The translations under genes and the position numbers were made by a program. A DNA stretch of 64,000 nucleotides from the NCBI GenBank assembly GCA_016178055.1, contig JACOUC010000017.1, positions 1-64,000 on the forward strand, read 5' to 3'. The notes under the pieces were generated by a model. It did no database searches. It was not told the DNA's origin and was given only the letters and a program-made list of their open reading frames with translations. The number at the start of each line of letters is the position of its first letter. Within the stretch, counting starts at the first letter, position 1. Of this stretch, positions 42,188 to 50,781 are shown one piece after another. This DNA comes from Chlamydiota bacterium (GTDB taxonomy: Bacteria > Auribacterota > JACPWU01).

Positions 42188-44461
42188 ATGAAGCCACTAG
42201 ACAAATCTCAGTTTATGGCTGTATTTAAAGCAGAGGCCAAGGAGCATATTGCCAAATTGAATCAGGGATTCATCAGGCTTGAGAAGAATCCCCATGAGGT
42301 TCAAGTCATTGACGAAATTTTTCGCTCGGCTCATACGCTGAAGGGTTCTGCTCGGATGATGGGAGAGCGTGAGATTCATGACATAGCCCATCAACTGGAA
42401 GATCTTTTGGAAAAAATTAAGCAAGGTGAATTAAAAGCGACTCCTTCCCTGACCGATCAAGCATTAAAGGCCGTAGATATCATAGAAAAAGTCCTTCAAG
42501 AAATGGGAAAAAACAACCCAAGTTTGATCGACGTCACAGAGGTTTGTCAAGCACTGAATCAATATATCACAGAAAAATCAGAGTCATCCGAAGAGGGCCC
42601 CTCCGGTCCAAAACTAAAAATTCAAGCAATATCCGAACACAAGGGGAGCCAGGAATCGAAGAGTTCTATCATTTCTGAAAAAAGCGATCCCATAGAACTC
42701 GAGGAATATATCCGCATTCCTGTCAGTCGTGTCGATACCCTTTTAAGTCTTGTAGGGGAACTTATGATCAATAAGATTAAATCCTCCTACAAAATGGCGG
42801 CTTTTCGGCAGTTGACTGAAAGGGTAAAAATTGCTCAGAAACGCCTCGCAGAATTATTAGAAAAATTGGGAGAGGGTGAACTTTGGAAGGGTAGAGTCAA
42901 AAAAAGTGATTTTGATCAACCCATGCATCAATGTAATTTTGATTTAGAAGAATTGAAGCGTGGAATATTAACGTTAGCGGATCAATTATCCACAGAAACT
43001 GTGCACTTAGATCCTGTGATTGACGAACTCCAATTCAAAGTTAAAGAGCTTCGCATGATGCCCTGTGCCACCATCTTTGAAGGTCTGGAAAGGTTGGTGC
43101 GTGATGTGGCCAGAGAAGAGAAGAAAGAGGTAGAATTACTGATTGATGGAAAAGACACGGAACTTGATAAAAAGGTTCTCGAGGTGTTAAAACCGTGCTT
43201 GATTCATCTCCTGCGTAATTCAGTTTCACATGGGATTGAATCGCCTGAAGAACGCAAGAATAAAGGTAAAGAGGCAACGGGAATCATTCATTTAACGGCA
43301 GCACATCAAGGGAGTAGGGTTTTGATTGAGGTGAGCGATGACGGACGGGGTGTTGATCTCGAGCAGGTCAAAGAGGTTGCTTTGAAGAAACATATTATAA
43401 AACCAGAGGAATTGAATGGGATGGATGATCGAGAGGTGATGAACCTTATTTTTGCTCCCGGATTTAGCACAAGTCCGATGATCACAGACATTTCAGGACG
43501 GGGTGTAGGGTTAGACGTTGTTCGTAAAGAGATTGGAGAGCTCAAGGGTGAAGTCAGCGTCACGTCTCAAGGTGACAAGGGAACACATATTGCGATTAAA
43601 CTTCCGCTTACGGTAGCCATCATGAATATTCTTTTGGTAGAGGCTGAAGGTCAAACATTTGGCCTTCCACTCCTATCTGTGGAAGAAATTGTATCTGTCA
43701 ATCCTAAAGATCTTGAAACACTTGAAAATAAAATGACCATCCAATTTTGCAATCGAACCGTACCAGTTATAAAACTTGCCGATGTTCTTCAACTTCCGAG
43801 TAAGCCCACAGAAGAAGGATCTCCTAAAGAAATTTCTGAGCGTTGGCCTGTACTCATCGCTCATTTACTGGAGAGACGTATAGGTTTTCTGGTGGATCGT
43901 CTGGTGGGTGAAGAACAGATTTTTTTTAAAAATTTAGGAACACACATTGGGAAACTCAAAAATATCAGTGGGGCCACACTTTTGGGGACGGGAAAGGTTG
44001 TTTTAATTTTGGACATGACCGAGCTTATTCTTTCAGCAAGGCTTGCGAATACCTCTGCCCAGCCCAAGGAAAAAAAAATTACTTCTGAAAAACATCATCA
44101 GCGAATTTTAGTTGTAGAGGACTCTCTTACGACTCGGGAGCTTGAGCGGGGGATTCTACAAGCACAAGGATATGAAGTTGAGACTGCGGTGGATGGTATG
44201 GATGGATTGGCAAAACTGTCTCAGGGAAAATTTAATCTTATTGTCAGTGATGTTCAGATGCCTCGGATGGATGGATTTGAGTTTTGCAAAACCCTTCGCC
44301 AGAATCCTAATTATAAGGAACTCCCTTTTGTTTTTGTGACGGCCTTAGAAAAAGAAGAGGAGAAGCGCAAAGGAATTGAAGTGGGCGCCCAGGCCTATAT
44401 TGTCAAAGGGGCGTTTGATCAATCGAATCTTTTACAAGCGATTGATCAGTTGGTGGGATGA
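42188..44461 (+). CDS. cheA: CheA histidine kinase with C-terminal receiver domain
   Basis: This 757-aa hybrid has an HPt domain with phospho-accepting His49 in FRSAHTLKGSARMMG. A linker, a dimerisation/HATPase domain (HLLRNSVSHGIESPEERKNK; DDGRGVD; SGRGVGLDVV), a CheW-like P5 domain and a receiver domain (phospho-acceptor near Asp688, VSDVQMPRMDG) follow. CheA-REC hybrids are typical of Wsp/Pil-Chp-type 'alternative function' systems. The stop is followed 5 bp later by a heptamer array that separates it from cheB. Confidence 0.93.
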   Translation: MKPLDKSQFMAVFKAEAKEHIAKLNQGFIRLEKNPHEVQVIDEIFRSAHTLKGSARMMGEREIHDIAHQLEDLLEKIKQGELKATPSLTDQALKAVDIIEKVLQEMGKNNPSLIDVTEVCQALNQYITEKSESSEEGPSGPKLKIQAISEHKGSQESKSSIISEKSDPIELEEYIRIPVSRVDTLLSLVGELMINKIKSSYKMAAFRQLTERVKIAQKRLAELLEKLGEGELWKGRVKKSDFDQPMHQCNFDLEELKRGILTLADQLSTETVHLDPVIDELQFKVKELRMMPCATIFEGLERLVRDVAREEKKEVELLIDGKDTELDKKVLEVLKPCLIHLLRNSVSHGIESPEERKNKGKEATGIIHLTAAHQGSRVLIEVSDDGRGVDLEQVKEVALKKHIIKPEELNGMDDREVMNLIFAPGFSTSPMITDISGRGVGLDVVRKEIGELKGEVSVTSQGDKGTHIAIKLPLTVAIMNILLVEAEGQTFGLPLLSVEEIVSVNPKDLETLENKMTIQFCNRTVPVIKLADVLQLPSKPTEEGSPKEISERWPVLIAHLLERRIGFLVDRLVGEEQIFFKNLGTHIGKLKNISGATLLGTGKVVLILDMTELILSARLANTSAQPKEKKITSEKHHQRILVVEDSLTTRELERGILQAQGYEVETAVDGMDGLAKLSQGKFNLIVSDVQMPRMDGFEFCKTLRQNPNYKELPFVFVTALEKEEEKRKGIEVGAQAYIVKGAFDQSNLLQAIDQLVG

Positions 44462-44466
44462 AAATT

Positions 44467-44599
44467 GTGTAATGTGGAATGTGTAACGTGCGATGTGGAA
44501 TGTGGAAGGTGTGATGTGTAATGTGTAACGTGCGATGTGGAATGTGTAATGTGCGATGTGTAATGTGCGATGTGTAATGTGCGATGTGGAATGTGGAAG
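44467..44599 (+). repeat. Heptamer array: 19 units of GTGNNAT-type, upstream arm
   Basis: These are nineteen consecutive 7-base units such as GTGTAAT, GTGGAAT, GTGTAAC, GTGCGAT and GTGGAAG, without a break in phase. The array starts 5 bp after the cheA stop. Its inverted counterpart lies at 44987-45035, on the other side of the four-helix-bundle gene. Confidence 0.93.
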
Positions 44600-44610
44600 G
44601 GGAAGGTGAA

Positions 44611-44979
44611 ATGGGAAAAGATTATAAGTTTGATTTTGAAAGATTGGAGGTATATCAGAAGACTTTGGAACTGATACGAAAAATCTTTCAGCTCATGAGG
44701 GTTTTGCCAAGAGAATATCAATATTCCCTAGCTGACCAACTGCGAAGAGCAGGGCTCTCAATTCTCAATAATTTAGCTGAAGGGAGTGGTCAGCTTTCTA
44801 AGAAAGAGAAAGGACGATATTATAGGATTTCTCTCAACTCGAGTCGAGAATGTATCCCTATGTTGACATTATTGTGGCAAGAGCATCAGATATCACCTAG
44901 CACGCATCAAGAGTTGCGAGAAGAAATTGTGCATATTGCTAACATGTTAGGCAAGCTCATCGGAAGCCTCAACATCTAG
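44611..44979 (+). CDS. Four-helix-bundle protein (S23 / 23S rRNA IVS-encoded family)
   Basis: This is a 122-aa protein starting at ATG 44611 (MGKDYKFDFERLEVYQK), with GGAAGG upstream. FxxLEVYQKxLEL, then LADQLRRAGLSILNNLAEGS, then RYYRISLNSSRECIPML is the signature of the four-helix-bundle family first seen inside 23S rRNA intervening sequences. Solo copies are common and their function is unknown. The gene interrupts the chemosensory cluster and is bracketed by inverted heptamer arrays, so the whole 44467-45035 segment looks like an inserted cassette. An in-frame start at 44584 lies in the array and is rejected. Confidence 0.9.
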   Translation: MGKDYKFDFERLEVYQKTLELIRKIFQLMRVLPREYQYSLADQLRRAGLSILNNLAEGSGQLSKKEKGRYYRISLNSSRECIPMLTLLWQEHQISPSTHQELREEIVHIANMLGKLIGSLNI

Positions 44980-44986
44980 CAATTTT

Positions 44987-45035
44987 CACATTACACATTA
45001 CACATCGCACATTACACATTACACATCACACATCG
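44987..45035 (-). repeat. Heptamer array: 7 units, inverted downstream arm
   Basis: Seven 7-base units (CACATTA, CACATTA, CACATCG, CACATTA, CACATTA, CACATCA, CACATCG) are the reverse complement of the GTG-type units upstream of the four-helix-bundle gene. An imperfect continuation reaches about 45054. Confidence 0.9.
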
Positions 45036-45068
45036 TATCATCGCACATCTTGTGAAAGGGAATTATTT

Positions 45069-46121
45069 ATGAATAATGAATCAATGTCACCCATTCGTGT
45101 TCTTGTCGTTGATGATTCATCCCTGTCATCAAAGATGATCGTATCCCTTATCAGTTCGGATCCATTTTTAAATGTCGTAGGTATCGCGTCTAATGGGAGA
45201 GAGGCTGTTGAGCTTGTTTCTAAACTAAAGCCGGATCTTATTACGATGGATCTTAAAATGCCCGTCATGGATGGTTTCGAAGCGACAAAGCAAATTATGG
45301 CATTTAATCCTACACCTATTCTTATTTTATCCTCTTCGGTTTTTAAGGACGGAATGAATTTGGCTTTTAAAGCCTTGTCCTACGGTGCTCTGGATGTCAT
45401 GGATAAGAGTCGGATTGAAGTGTCTACTGATTTTATTGAACGCATTAAAATCTTGGCCCGTGTTAAGGTGATCCATCATCCTATGGGTAAGTTGGAAGAG
45501 ATGGGAATACCGAAAAAACATAAAACGCCAAAAGATTTGGAAGGCGGTAAAATTGTGGCCATTGCCGCTTCTACGGGGGGTCCTCAAGCCTTACAAGTGC
45601 TGTTGCGTTTACTTCCAGAAGATTTTCCATGTGGAATTGTGATCGTGCAACATATCGCGGAAGGTTTTGCTGAGGGTCTGGCAGCGTGGCTGGATGACGA
45701 CTGTCAGATGAGGGTAAAGGTAGCAAGGGAAGGGGAACACATTGAACCAGGGGTTGTGTATTTTGCCCCCACAGGGTTTCATACGCGGGTTGAGATAGGG
45801 GGTATCATCCACCTCGTAAATGAGACGACGGAGTATGCTAACCATAAACCTTCTGGAAATATCCTTTTTGAGTCTGTCGCGAAAGTTTATGGGGATCAAG
45901 CGATCGCAGTTATTTTAACAGGCATGGGGAAAGATGGTGCCGACGGGCTTAAACGAGTCAAGGAAGCCCATGGCAAAATTTTTGCGCAAGATGAGGCGAG
46001 CTCCATTATTTTCGGAATGCCGAAGGCAGCCATTGATCTAGGTATTGTGGATGAAGTATTACCTTTGAACCGGATCGCAGAAACTATTTTGAGAGAAGTA
46101 AGGTATCAAGGAAAAATGTGA
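45069..46121 (+). CDS. cheB: CheB receptor methylesterase/deamidase
   Basis: This 350-aa protein has an N-terminal receiver domain (acceptor Asp61 in TMDLKMPVMDG) and a C-terminal esterase domain with catalytic Ser in IAASTGGPQ, His in VIVQHIAEG and Asp in ILTGMGKDGADGL. It removes methyl groups from receptor glutamates. It starts at ATG 45069 with AAGGGAA upstream. Originally it probably followed cheA directly. Confidence 0.95.
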   Translation: MNNESMSPIRVLVVDDSSLSSKMIVSLISSDPFLNVVGIASNGREAVELVSKLKPDLITMDLKMPVMDGFEATKQIMAFNPTPILILSSSVFKDGMNLAFKALSYGALDVMDKSRIEVSTDFIERIKILARVKVIHHPMGKLEEMGIPKKHKTPKDLEGGKIVAIAASTGGPQALQVLLRLLPEDFPCGIVIVQHIAEGFAEGLAAWLDDDCQMRVKVAREGEHIEPGVVYFAPTGFHTRVEIGGIIHLVNETTEYANHKPSGNILFESVAKVYGDQAIAVILTGMGKDGADGLKRVKEAHGKIFAQDEASSIIFGMPKAAIDLGIVDEVLPLNRIAETILREVRYQGKM

Positions 46122-46122
46122 A

Positions 46123-46632
46123 ATGAAACCTATGAAACCGCAAATGAGTCAATTTTTAAATGATTCTCTACTACAGGTGGTGGTCTTTAGCCTGAAAAAT
46201 GAGTCGTACGCCCTTCCTATCTCTCAGGTGAGAGAAGTCTTGAGTCTACAGGAGATCACTCCCTTACCTCAAGCCCCATCCTTCATCGAAGGGGTCATCC
46301 ATGTCCGTGGGCGCATCTTTGCTGTAATAGATTTGCGCAAGCGCTTCAATTTAGGAGGAGAAGAGACGAACCCAAACACACGCATCATTGTTGTTAGGCT
46401 CTCAAAAGCACTCGTAGGTTTTATTGTGGATACGGTGGATGAAGTGTTGTCCATTTCCAAGGCAGCAATTCAAGAAGCCCCTGAAATGGCCATGGCAACA
46501 CATCACTATTTTTCAGGAATTACGAAAGTAGAAAATCGTTTAATCCTACTCCTAAATGCATCAGCTATTTTTTCAGGGAAAGAAGAAAACGAGCTTGCAG
46601 AGGTTCACGCAAAGGAGGAGATCCATGGCTAA
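46123..46632 (+). CDS. cheW: Second CheW-like coupling protein
   Basis: This 169-aa CheW-fold protein (LQVVVFSLKNESYALPISQV; FIEGVIHVRGRIFAVIDLRK; VGFIVDTVDEVLSI) begins 1 bp after cheB. The presence of two CheW proteins around one receptor and CheA parallels the WspB/WspD pair of Wsp systems. It overlaps the receiver gene that follows by 8 bp. Confidence 0.93.
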   Translation: MKPMKPQMSQFLNDSLLQVVVFSLKNESYALPISQVREVLSLQEITPLPQAPSFIEGVIHVRGRIFAVIDLRKRFNLGGEETNPNTRIIVVRLSKALVGFIVDTVDEVLSISKAAIQEAPEMAMATHHYFSGITKVENRLILLLNASAIFSGKEENELAEVHAKEEIHG

Positions 46633-46999
46633 GATTCTCATCGTTGAAGATAGCCCAACCATTTCACTTTTTTATCAAGAACTTTTTAAAAAAAATGGAT
46701 ACGAAGTTCTGGTCGCAAGCGACGGATTAAGTGCCCTTAATTTAGCGACAAAAGAAGTTCCCAATCTTGTCCTTTTAGATATTATGCTCCCGGGTATGAA
46801 TGGGATTAAGGTCTGTGCAATGTTGAAAAAGAGCGAGGTCTTAGAATCGATGAAAGTTGTCATGTTGACAGGAAATCCTAATGAAAAAGAGCTGGGAAAA
46901 GAGGTAGGAGCTGATGAATACCTCACCAAAGATTGTGAGCCTTCACAAGTCCTTAAAGTTGTTAAACGCCTTCTTCTTAAGCCGGACAATCCTTTATAA
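46625..46999 (+). CDS. Single-domain response regulator (CheY-like)
   Basis: This protein of about 124 aa consists only of a receiver domain. Acidic pocket residues lie at IVEDSPT, phospho-acceptor Asp52 in LVLLDIMLPGMNG, the Thr in VVMLTGNPN and the Lys in YLTKDCEPS. ATG 46625 has AAAGGAGGAG upstream; the frame extending to 46556 overlaps cheW and is rejected. With no output domain, it probably acts by protein contact, possibly at the secretion/pilus motors; there are no flagellar genes nearby. Confidence 0.9.
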   Translation: MAKILIVEDSPTISLFYQELFKKNGYEVLVASDGLSALNLATKEVPNLVLLDIMLPGMNGIKVCAMLKKSEVLESMKVVMLTGNPNEKELGKEVGADEYLTKDCEPSQVLKVVKRLLLKPDNPL

Positions 47000-47015
47000 A
47001 TAAAAAGGAGAAGAA

Positions 47016-48467
47016 ATGTTATTAGATCGATCAAAAATCTCAAAACTTTCTGATGCAGACTTTGAATCTTTCCAAACGCTCTTGATTCAAGAATGCGGGT
47101 TTTTCTTTGATCCGAATCGTCAGGAACTTCTCTTTTCAGGTTTAAGTGATCGTATGGCTAAGCGGCACATCGATTCTGCAAAGGAATATTACGATTTTAT
47201 TAAGAACCACCCCGAAGGTGAAATTGAAATAAAATCACTCATTGATTTACTCACCATTGGTGAAACTTATTTTTTCAGAAATCCAGCCCATTTTGATGTA
47301 TTAAAAGAGCATGTGTTACCTCTTTTTGTAAGAGATCGCTCTCACGGTTCTAAAACATTAAATCTCTGGTCCGCCGGTTCGTCTACCGGGGAAGAAATCT
47401 ATTCGCTCGCCATCACGCTTCTTGAAACTTTGCCTGAGCCTGAAACATGGAACATTTCTCTCTTGGCAACGGATGTAAACCGGAATCATTTATTGAGGGC
47501 CAAAGAAGCCATTTACAGTGAAAGGGCTGTAAGACAGGTTCCTCCAGAGTGGCTTGAAAAATATTTTACTCAACGAGGAAGGAAATACATTCTTAAAGAA
47601 TGCGTGAAAAAAAAAGTTCATTTTGAATATCACAATCTTATAAAAGATTCTTTTACACTTCCCGGCATGCAAGAAGTTGACATCCTTTTTTGTCGCAATG
47701 TCATTATTTATTTTAATTTAGAGACCATTCGAAGGCTTTTTAATCAGTTTGCTACTTGTGTTCGCGAACCCGGTTATCTTTTTATGGGAGAGGCTGAGAC
47801 CCTTTGGACCCTTTCAGATCAATTCGTTCCTGTCGAATTTCCACACAGCATCATTTATAGAAAATCACCCCATCCGGGAGAGGAGATATTGAAACCTTTT
47901 GTGGATTTACCCCCCTTTGAGCTATTGATGTTTCAGGATGCTCTAACTCCTTCAGAGTCACTTCCTCTATCAACACCACTCCTCGAGCAAGGGCTTGCAG
48001 CCATGAAGCAAAAGAATTATACGCAGGCGGAACATTTATTGGATGAGGTTTTGCGCTTAAATCCTCATCAGTCATCGGCGCTCCTCGGAAAAGCTTCCAT
48101 TCTCGCTGACCAAGGTCAATATGAATCGGCCGTGCCCATTCTATTACGGGTCGTCCAGTTAAACAATTTGTCGAGTCCAGGATATTATTTATTGGGAGCG
48201 GTCTATCAAAAACTTGGGAAAATGGATTTAGCTGTTGAAGCATTTCAAAAAGCCCTTTACGTCAATCCTTCTATCGCCTTAGCCCATTTTGAGCTTGGAA
48301 ATATTTATCAATGTCAAAAACGAGTGAGCAAAGCTAAAAGGGAATTTCAAAATACCCTCAAAGCACTTGAGACTAAAGCAGATGAAGAGCTTATCGCTTT
48401 TTCTGAAGATATTACTGCAGGATACTTGCGAGCCGCCTGTCGTTGGCATCTCGATACTTACCACTAA
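47016..48467 (+). CDS. cheR: CheR methyltransferase with C-terminal TPR repeats
   Basis: This 483-aa protein has an N-terminal CheR helical domain and an SAM-dependent methyltransferase domain (TIGETYFFRNPAHFDVLKEH; LWSAGSSTGEEIYSLAI; VDILFCRNVIIYFN). A linker and about four TPR units (330-450) follow. It methylates receptor glutamates. TPR-bearing CheR (as in WspC) is characteristic of chemosensory systems that control surface behaviours instead of flagella. AAAGGAGAAG precedes the ATG. It is the last gene of the cluster. Confidence 0.93.
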   Translation: MLLDRSKISKLSDADFESFQTLLIQECGFFFDPNRQELLFSGLSDRMAKRHIDSAKEYYDFIKNHPEGEIEIKSLIDLLTIGETYFFRNPAHFDVLKEHVLPLFVRDRSHGSKTLNLWSAGSSTGEEIYSLAITLLETLPEPETWNISLLATDVNRNHLLRAKEAIYSERAVRQVPPEWLEKYFTQRGRKYILKECVKKKVHFEYHNLIKDSFTLPGMQEVDILFCRNVIIYFNLETIRRLFNQFATCVREPGYLFMGEAETLWTLSDQFVPVEFPHSIIYRKSPHPGEEILKPFVDLPPFELLMFQDALTPSESLPLSTPLLEQGLAAMKQKNYTQAEHLLDEVLRLNPHQSSALLGKASILADQGQYESAVPILLRVVQLNNLSSPGYYLLGAVYQKLGKMDLAVEAFQKALYVNPSIALAHFELGNIYQCQKRVSKAKREFQNTLKALETKADEELIAFSEDITAGYLRAACRWHLDTYH

Positions 48468-48683
48468 CATTCTAAACAAGTTATTAACACCTCGTAATAT
48501 AAATTCTATAACTAACGTATTTACAATAAGTTAAGAAAATAAAACTCATTTATTTAAAAAATATAAATTTAACATAATATATATTATGCGACGTTAATTA
48601 ATTTTTATATTTTGCTGATCTCATATCATTAATTTGAAAAATTAAAAAGTAGTTATCAGGTCAGCTTTATTGAATATTGAGTC
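48468..48683. other. AT-rich intergenic region with a 16-bp palindrome
   Basis: This is a 216-bp, strongly AT-rich gap between the convergent cheR and PBP-like genes. The only structured element is the perfect palindrome CATAATATATATTATG (48573-48588). No GC-rich terminator stem is visible. Confidence 0.5.
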
Positions 48684-49148
48684 TCATCGCAACCGATATC
48701 CCTCCTGGCCAGGTTTTTTTCCGTCAACGAGCACGACTTTAACGCTGTTGTCTACCTCGGAGGCTCGAACAATTCCAATAGCATTAGGAACGGCTGAGAC
48801 AAATCTTTTCATGACTCCAGGAGAATTGATCTCCTCAGGAGGAAAGGGAATCTCCCCTCTAAATACCTTGTCAAGCAAAAACCTGTTTAGTCCTGCTTCG
48901 GACATTGTGTAAATTTCATCTAATACTCGGGCCCGCCCAACCCCCTCCTCTCCAGGGATCAGTACAACAATAATCTTACCATCGGGCCAAAATCTTTCCT
49001 CCATTTTGAAAATCTTAACAGCCCGATCCATCGACAAGGAATTTACAGGGTTGGAGGGATGAACAATAATGGCAATAGGATCATCCTGGGCTAGGATGAT
49101 CAGCGGTATCCATAGCATGAAAATAAAAATGATAGTCTTTTTCATCAT
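48684..49148 (-). CDS. Small periplasmic PBP-like (PstS-related) protein
   Basis: This 154-aa protein has a signal peptide (KKTIIFIFMLWIPLIILA). The rest resembles one lobe of a phosphate-type solute-binding protein (IAIIVHPSNPVNSLSMDRAV; IFKMEERFWPDGKIIV; VPNAIGIVRAS). Short proteins of this type often accompany outer-membrane porins, as here, and are annotated as phosphate ABC transporter substrate-binding proteins, although no transporter genes are nearby. Phosphate binding is inference. Confidence 0.7.
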   Translation of the reverse strand: MMKKTIIFIFMLWIPLIILAQDDPIAIIVHPSNPVNSLSMDRAVKIFKMEERFWPDGKIIVVLIPGEEGVGRARVLDEIYTMSEAGLNRFLLDKVFRGEIPFPPEEINSPGVMKRFVSAVPNAIGIVRASEVDNSVKVVLVDGKKPGQEGYRLR

Positions 49149-49162
49149 CGAAACCCTTTTTA

Positions 49163-50479
49163 TTAAAAGTAGAATGATACGTTCACCGTTCCCGAATGAA
49201 CAATAGATCCACTGTCTCCATCACTTAAGCTATACTCCGCCTTTATAGCTGCAAAGGTCACGATATCCCACCGCATCCCTATGTGGTGAGTAAGCACATC
49301 AATGGTGTTGGGCGCAAAAAAGGTGTCATCTTCGTCAAAATTCATATAATCAATGCGGTAGTAAGGCGTGAATTTTCCGAAATGACGGGCAAGGCTTGCA
49401 TAGGCACCATAGTTATCAAAATCGCTTCCTGTGTCTTCATCATCGTGGAAGATGGTGCTAAATTCTCCTATGAGCTCCCAATTGTGGATGTCATAGACAA
49501 CGTGGACGCCCGAAATTAACTCCTCCATCTCGCCGGGGCGGGCTACGATGCCTTCGTCCAACTGGGAGGAATCTGGGTCTGGATTGGAGGGGATTTTGTC
49601 GTACCAAATATTGAATCCTGCTTTAAGACCTTCCACTGCTTGCGGAGAAAAACGGAGCATGAGATTCAATGCCTTAGATGAATTCCGATCAATCACGTTG
49701 GTGATCTCCGTGGGGGTGCGGCCCCTTCCGTTCGCCACCGTAAACCAGTACTCAAACGGGAGAGGATCGATGTCAAATTTTCCCGAAGTCTCCAAGCCGA
49801 CGTTGTGAGTGGGAAGAGGGCCGAAGTCATCGTCAAATTCAACCAGGGTAGGACGTCCAATACTGGTGTAATGCCATCCCCCATGATGGTAAGCCGTGTT
49901 CCAGTAACCGATCGGTGTATGCTCCCGACCTAGCTTAAATTTTAGGTGGTCATTAAACGTGTAGCGAACCCAGAGCCGCTCTTGATGCAATTCGGCTTCG
50001 TTATCGTCATCATACTGAATAACCGTTTCTCCTAACATATCGATACGATCGTCTATGGCCGCTATCACAAAAAGACCTAATTGGCCCAAGGCAAAATGAT
50101 TATTTTCATCGTCTGCACTGTTCGCTGCTTTTTCAAAACGATAGGTCACATCAGAAAAACCTTGGAAACTTAATGAAGGATATTTTTGCGGCCGCCAATG
50201 CAGGTTCTCAAGCATGGAATCTATCCCGTGACCCTCTTTTTCAGGCTTCTCTATTTGCTCACTCAACCCACCCCCCAAAGTAGGTTGAGTAGAAACCGCC
50301 GAGGACGTGGCCACTTCGGGTGTTGACTTCTCTTTTAACTTTTCCTCTAAAGCCTCCATCCTTAATTTCATCATGCTCATTTCCTTCTTCAAATCCGATA
50401 ATTCATCAGAAAAAATATAAGGTTGGCCGCATAAAGAAAAGACAACTACGATGATCAAGGACAAAGCTTTTATTTTCAT
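49163..50479 (-). CDS. Outer-membrane porin with N-terminal coiled coil
   Basis: This 438-aa protein has a signal peptide (about 1-24) and a heptad-rich coiled coil (DLKKEMSMMKLRMEALEEKL) of the kind that tethers porins to peptidoglycan. A beta-barrel of about 340 residues with alternating amphipathic strands and many acidic loops ends in aromatic FYF, the BAM recognition signal. Substrate is unknown. GGGGGGAAAAG precedes the ATG. The PBP-like gene follows 14 bp downstream, so the two are probably one operon. Confidence 0.82.
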   Translation of the reverse strand: MKIKALSLIIVVVFSLCGQPYIFSDELSDLKKEMSMMKLRMEALEEKLKEKSTPEVATSSAVSTQPTLGGGLSEQIEKPEKEGHGIDSMLENLHWRPQKYPSLSFQGFSDVTYRFEKAANSADDENNHFALGQLGLFVIAAIDDRIDMLGETVIQYDDDNEAELHQERLWVRYTFNDHLKFKLGREHTPIGYWNTAYHHGGWHYTSIGRPTLVEFDDDFGPLPTHNVGLETSGKFDIDPLPFEYWFTVANGRGRTPTEITNVIDRNSSKALNLMLRFSPQAVEGLKAGFNIWYDKIPSNPDPDSSQLDEGIVARPGEMEELISGVHVVYDIHNWELIGEFSTIFHDDEDTGSDFDNYGAYASLARHFGKFTPYYRIDYMNFDEDDTFFAPNTIDVLTHHIGMRWDIVTFAAIKAEYSLSDGDSGSIVHSGTVNVSFYF

Positions 50480-50781
50480 CTTTTCCCCCCAACAATAAAA
50501 AAATGTTTGAGAATCAGGCTTGCTAGCCGTTAGTGAATTACAGGTTACCTGTCGCCAGTACCCGCAGACGTGTGACTATTTTCGTGATCGATAAAAAGGA
50601 ATAATTTAGGGCTGAACGAGAAATACGAACCTGGAAGATCCTGAATCATTGAGGACCCTTTTATCATATACCTTAGAGATTATCATTTCAGTTGCTGACA
50701 TGTCAAAAAAATTTCTTTCTAAACACCCGGACCCTTTCCTTTTCCATGTACACCTCTGGGCCGTGTCACAATGCCTTCTCA
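50480..50781. other. 302-bp intergenic region upstream of the porin gene
   Basis: It contains one block of the CCTGT/CCGGT heptamer family (about 50541-50571: CAGGTTA, CCTGTCG, CCAGTAC). I see no convincing gene, promoter or terminator in the rest. The porin promoter should lie here on the minus strand but has no clear consensus. Confidence 0.45.

Noticed and set aside
44446-44721. 91-aa minus-strand ORF rich in HYTSH/HITHS repeats
   Set aside because: It is simply the heptamer array (no stops in this phase) read on the opposite strand of a real gene; no RBS and no independent coding evidence.
44467-45035. Possible CRISPR array
   Set aside because: Units are 7 bp with no spacers, and there are no cas genes in the window.
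48540-48600. AT-rich stretch as a possible replication origin
   Set aside because: No DnaA-box cluster and no dnaA/dnaN genes nearby; only a small AT palindrome.
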